Source: Natronosalvus hydrolyticus (GTDB lineage: Archaea; Halobacteriota; Halobacteria; Halobacteriales; Natrialbaceae). Taken from it: a DNA stretch of 64,000 nt. The translations under genes were made by a program, and so were the position numbers. Positions 62,839-64,000 of the stretch are shown here, in pieces. The notes beneath the pieces were generated by a model. The model worked only from the letters and a program-made list of their open reading frames with translations. It was not told where the DNA came from and did not search any database. Every line of letters starts with the position of its first letter. Within the stretch, counting starts at the first letter, position 1. The stretch spans positions 186,001 to 250,000 of the forward strand of contig JAOPJZ010000002.1 of assembly GCA_025517525.1 (NCBI GenBank). The letters are read 5' to 3'.

Positions 62839-63927
62839 ATGCCAACAGGAGTCACTATCCACGAAACTGAGAAGTGTTACGAAGGCTACACGCTCTTCAA
62901 TGAAACGTACGAATTTCCCGAGAAAGCACCGGACGGGAAAGGCAAAATATACCTCGTCGATATGGACGGCGAACCAGTTCATCGGTGGGAGGTCGAAACC
63001 GCGGTGCAATCTCACACTCGATTGTTGCCCAACGGTAACCTCCTCTATCCCACTCGAGATCGATCGAATATCGAGGAAGCGGGACTCCGGGAACTCGACC
63101 CCGAGAGCAACGTGGTCTGGTCCTATCACTGTCGCATCGATCACGACTACCAGGTGATGGACAACGATCACCTCATGCTCCACACCATCACCGACAACAT
63201 GGTTCCCGAAATCGGGCCCGAACTCAGGCGAAATCCGTACATCGTCGAAACCGACCGCGAGAAGAACCTTCACTGGGAGTGGTTCGGCGAAGATCACTAC
63301 GACGAGCTTCGACAACTGCTTTCTGCAGACGATTGGGCGTTCGTCGAAGAACGCATTGCGACCGATTATGCCTTCGACTGGGCGCACAACAACACGCTCC
63401 AGATCATCCCCGAGAACGAAACCTACCGGAAAGAACTCGAGGGAGATGGACCGGTTCGATTCGAACCCGGAAACATCGTCTTCTCCTATCGGAGCGTGGA
63501 CGTTATTGGCGTGATCGATTATCCCAGCGGCGAAATCGTCTGGGCGTGGGGCCCCAGCGAACTCGACGGTCAGCATCTCCCGTACATGCTCGAGAACGGT
63601 AACCTGCTCATCTTCGACAACGGAACCGAACGCGGTTGGTCACGGGTTATCGAAGTGGACCCACTTACCGAGGAAATCGTCTGGGAGTACAAGGGTTCGC
63701 CAAAGGAGGACTTCTACGCGCCATTCATCTCTGGCGCACAACGGCTCCCGAACGGCAACACACTGATTTGTGAAGGGACGAAAGGGCATCTCTTCGAGGT
63801 CACCCCCGACGGTGACGTCGTCTGGGACTTCGTTAGCCCGTTCGGTGAGGAGGGTTCGATGGGCAACGTCTATCGTTGCCTTCGGTACTCACCGGAGTAC
63901 GTCGAACCGCTGCTCGAGTCGAGATAG
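62839..63927 (+). CDS. arylsulfotransferase-like beta-propeller protein (ASST-type)
   Basis: A 362-residue protein with repeated W-D/Trp-type beta-propeller strands. The pattern LPNGNLLYPTRD, MLENGNLLIFDNG and RLPNGNTLICEG recurs once per blade. Relatives with this fold are ASST/arylsulfotransferases and similar lyase-like propellers. No signal peptide is visible after the start at 62839, so it is probably cytoplasmic; an ATG 90 bases upstream (62749) is less likely. The catalytic His of ASST cannot be confirmed. Divergent from the DegT gene, sharing a 234-base promoter region. Confidence 0.75.
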   Translation: MPTGVTIHETEKCYEGYTLFNETYEFPEKAPDGKGKIYLVDMDGEPVHRWEVETAVQSHTRLLPNGNLLYPTRDRSNIEEAGLRELDPESNVVWSYHCRIDHDYQVMDNDHLMLHTITDNMVPEIGPELRRNPYIVETDREKNLHWEWFGEDHYDELRQLLSADDWAFVEERIATDYAFDWAHNNTLQIIPENETYRKELEGDGPVRFEPGNIVFSYRSVDVIGVIDYPSGEIVWAWGPSELDGQHLPYMLENGNLLIFDNGTERGWSRVIEVDPLTEEIVWEYKGSPKEDFYAPFISGAQRLPNGNTLICEGTKGHLFEVTPDGDVVWDFVSPFGEEGSMGNVYRCLRYSPEYVEPLLESR

Positions 63928-64000
63928 AAAGCGCTACACCATCTGATTTCTCGCCCTCTGATCCGAACCGATCAACCGAACGACTGTCAGTGAGTGCGGT

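Noticed and set aside
1..64000. tRNA or rRNA genes
   Set aside because: No cloverleaf-like or rRNA-like stretch was recognised by eye in the intergenic regions; a dedicated scan could still find one.

Overview
The window is chromosomal DNA of a halophilic archaeon, most likely a member of the Natrialbales. The evidence is high-GC coding sequence with Asp/Glu-rich proteins, twin-arginine lipoproteins with a haloarchaeal lipobox, small CPxCG zinc proteins, a bat-type HTH regulator, FixA/FixB electron-transfer flavoproteins, five universal stress proteins, and TATA boxes placed about 25-30 nt upstream of start codons, as in leaderless transcripts. No rRNA, tRNA or CRISPR array was recognised.

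Layout. Bases 1-5.6 kb: the end of a peptide-type ABC permease, a methyltransferase, a zinc alcohol dehydrogenase, two membrane proteins and a MoxR ATPase. Bases 5.6-11.3 kb: a four-gene operon with ATGA overlaps (DUF4129-like, DUF7269-like, DUF58, large membrane protein), convergent with moxR. Bases 11.4-14.6 kb: a TRAM protein, the etfBA pair and a UspA. Bases 14.6-17.8 kb: an AT-rich accessory patch with a small zinc protein, a lipoprotein and an IS200/IS605-group element. The element's tnpB carries an in-frame TGA, and it abuts a LiaF-like gene that has lost its 5' part. Bases 17.9-21 kb: regulators, a second small zinc protein and a VKOR-like protein. Bases 21.2-26.2 kb: a complete BMP-type nucleoside ABC importer operon. 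Bases 26.4-32 kb: a class V aminotransferase, trxA-trxB, an M20 peptidase and a cysteine-containing HTH regulator. Bases 32-46.2 kb: a lipid kinase, UspA proteins, a CadD-like exporter, a TauE/SafE-antiporter operon and a sulfur locus (TusA, DsrE-like, rhodanese-metallo-beta-lactamase, split YeeE). Bases 46.8-49.6 kb: a P1B-type ATPase with SPW instead of CPC.

Bases 50.9-63.9 kb hold what looks like an uncharacterised catabolic or biosynthetic cluster: two Gfo/Idh/MocA dehydrogenases, a tandem amidohydrolase fusion, a DUF4432 mutarotase-like protein, a neutral-ceramidase-like hydrolase, a class III aminotransferase, a secreted beta-helix protein with a PGF-CTERM-like tail, a DegT aminotransferase and an arylsulfotransferase-like beta-propeller. 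Together they suggest handling of an N-acylated amino sugar or aminocyclitol.

The second system-level observation is a recurring TATTGT/ACAATA palindrome. It lies upstream of trxA-trxB, the VKOR-like gene, the cysteine-containing HTH gene, tusA-dsrE and the rhodanese-MBL gene. This points to a thiol or persulfide regulon.
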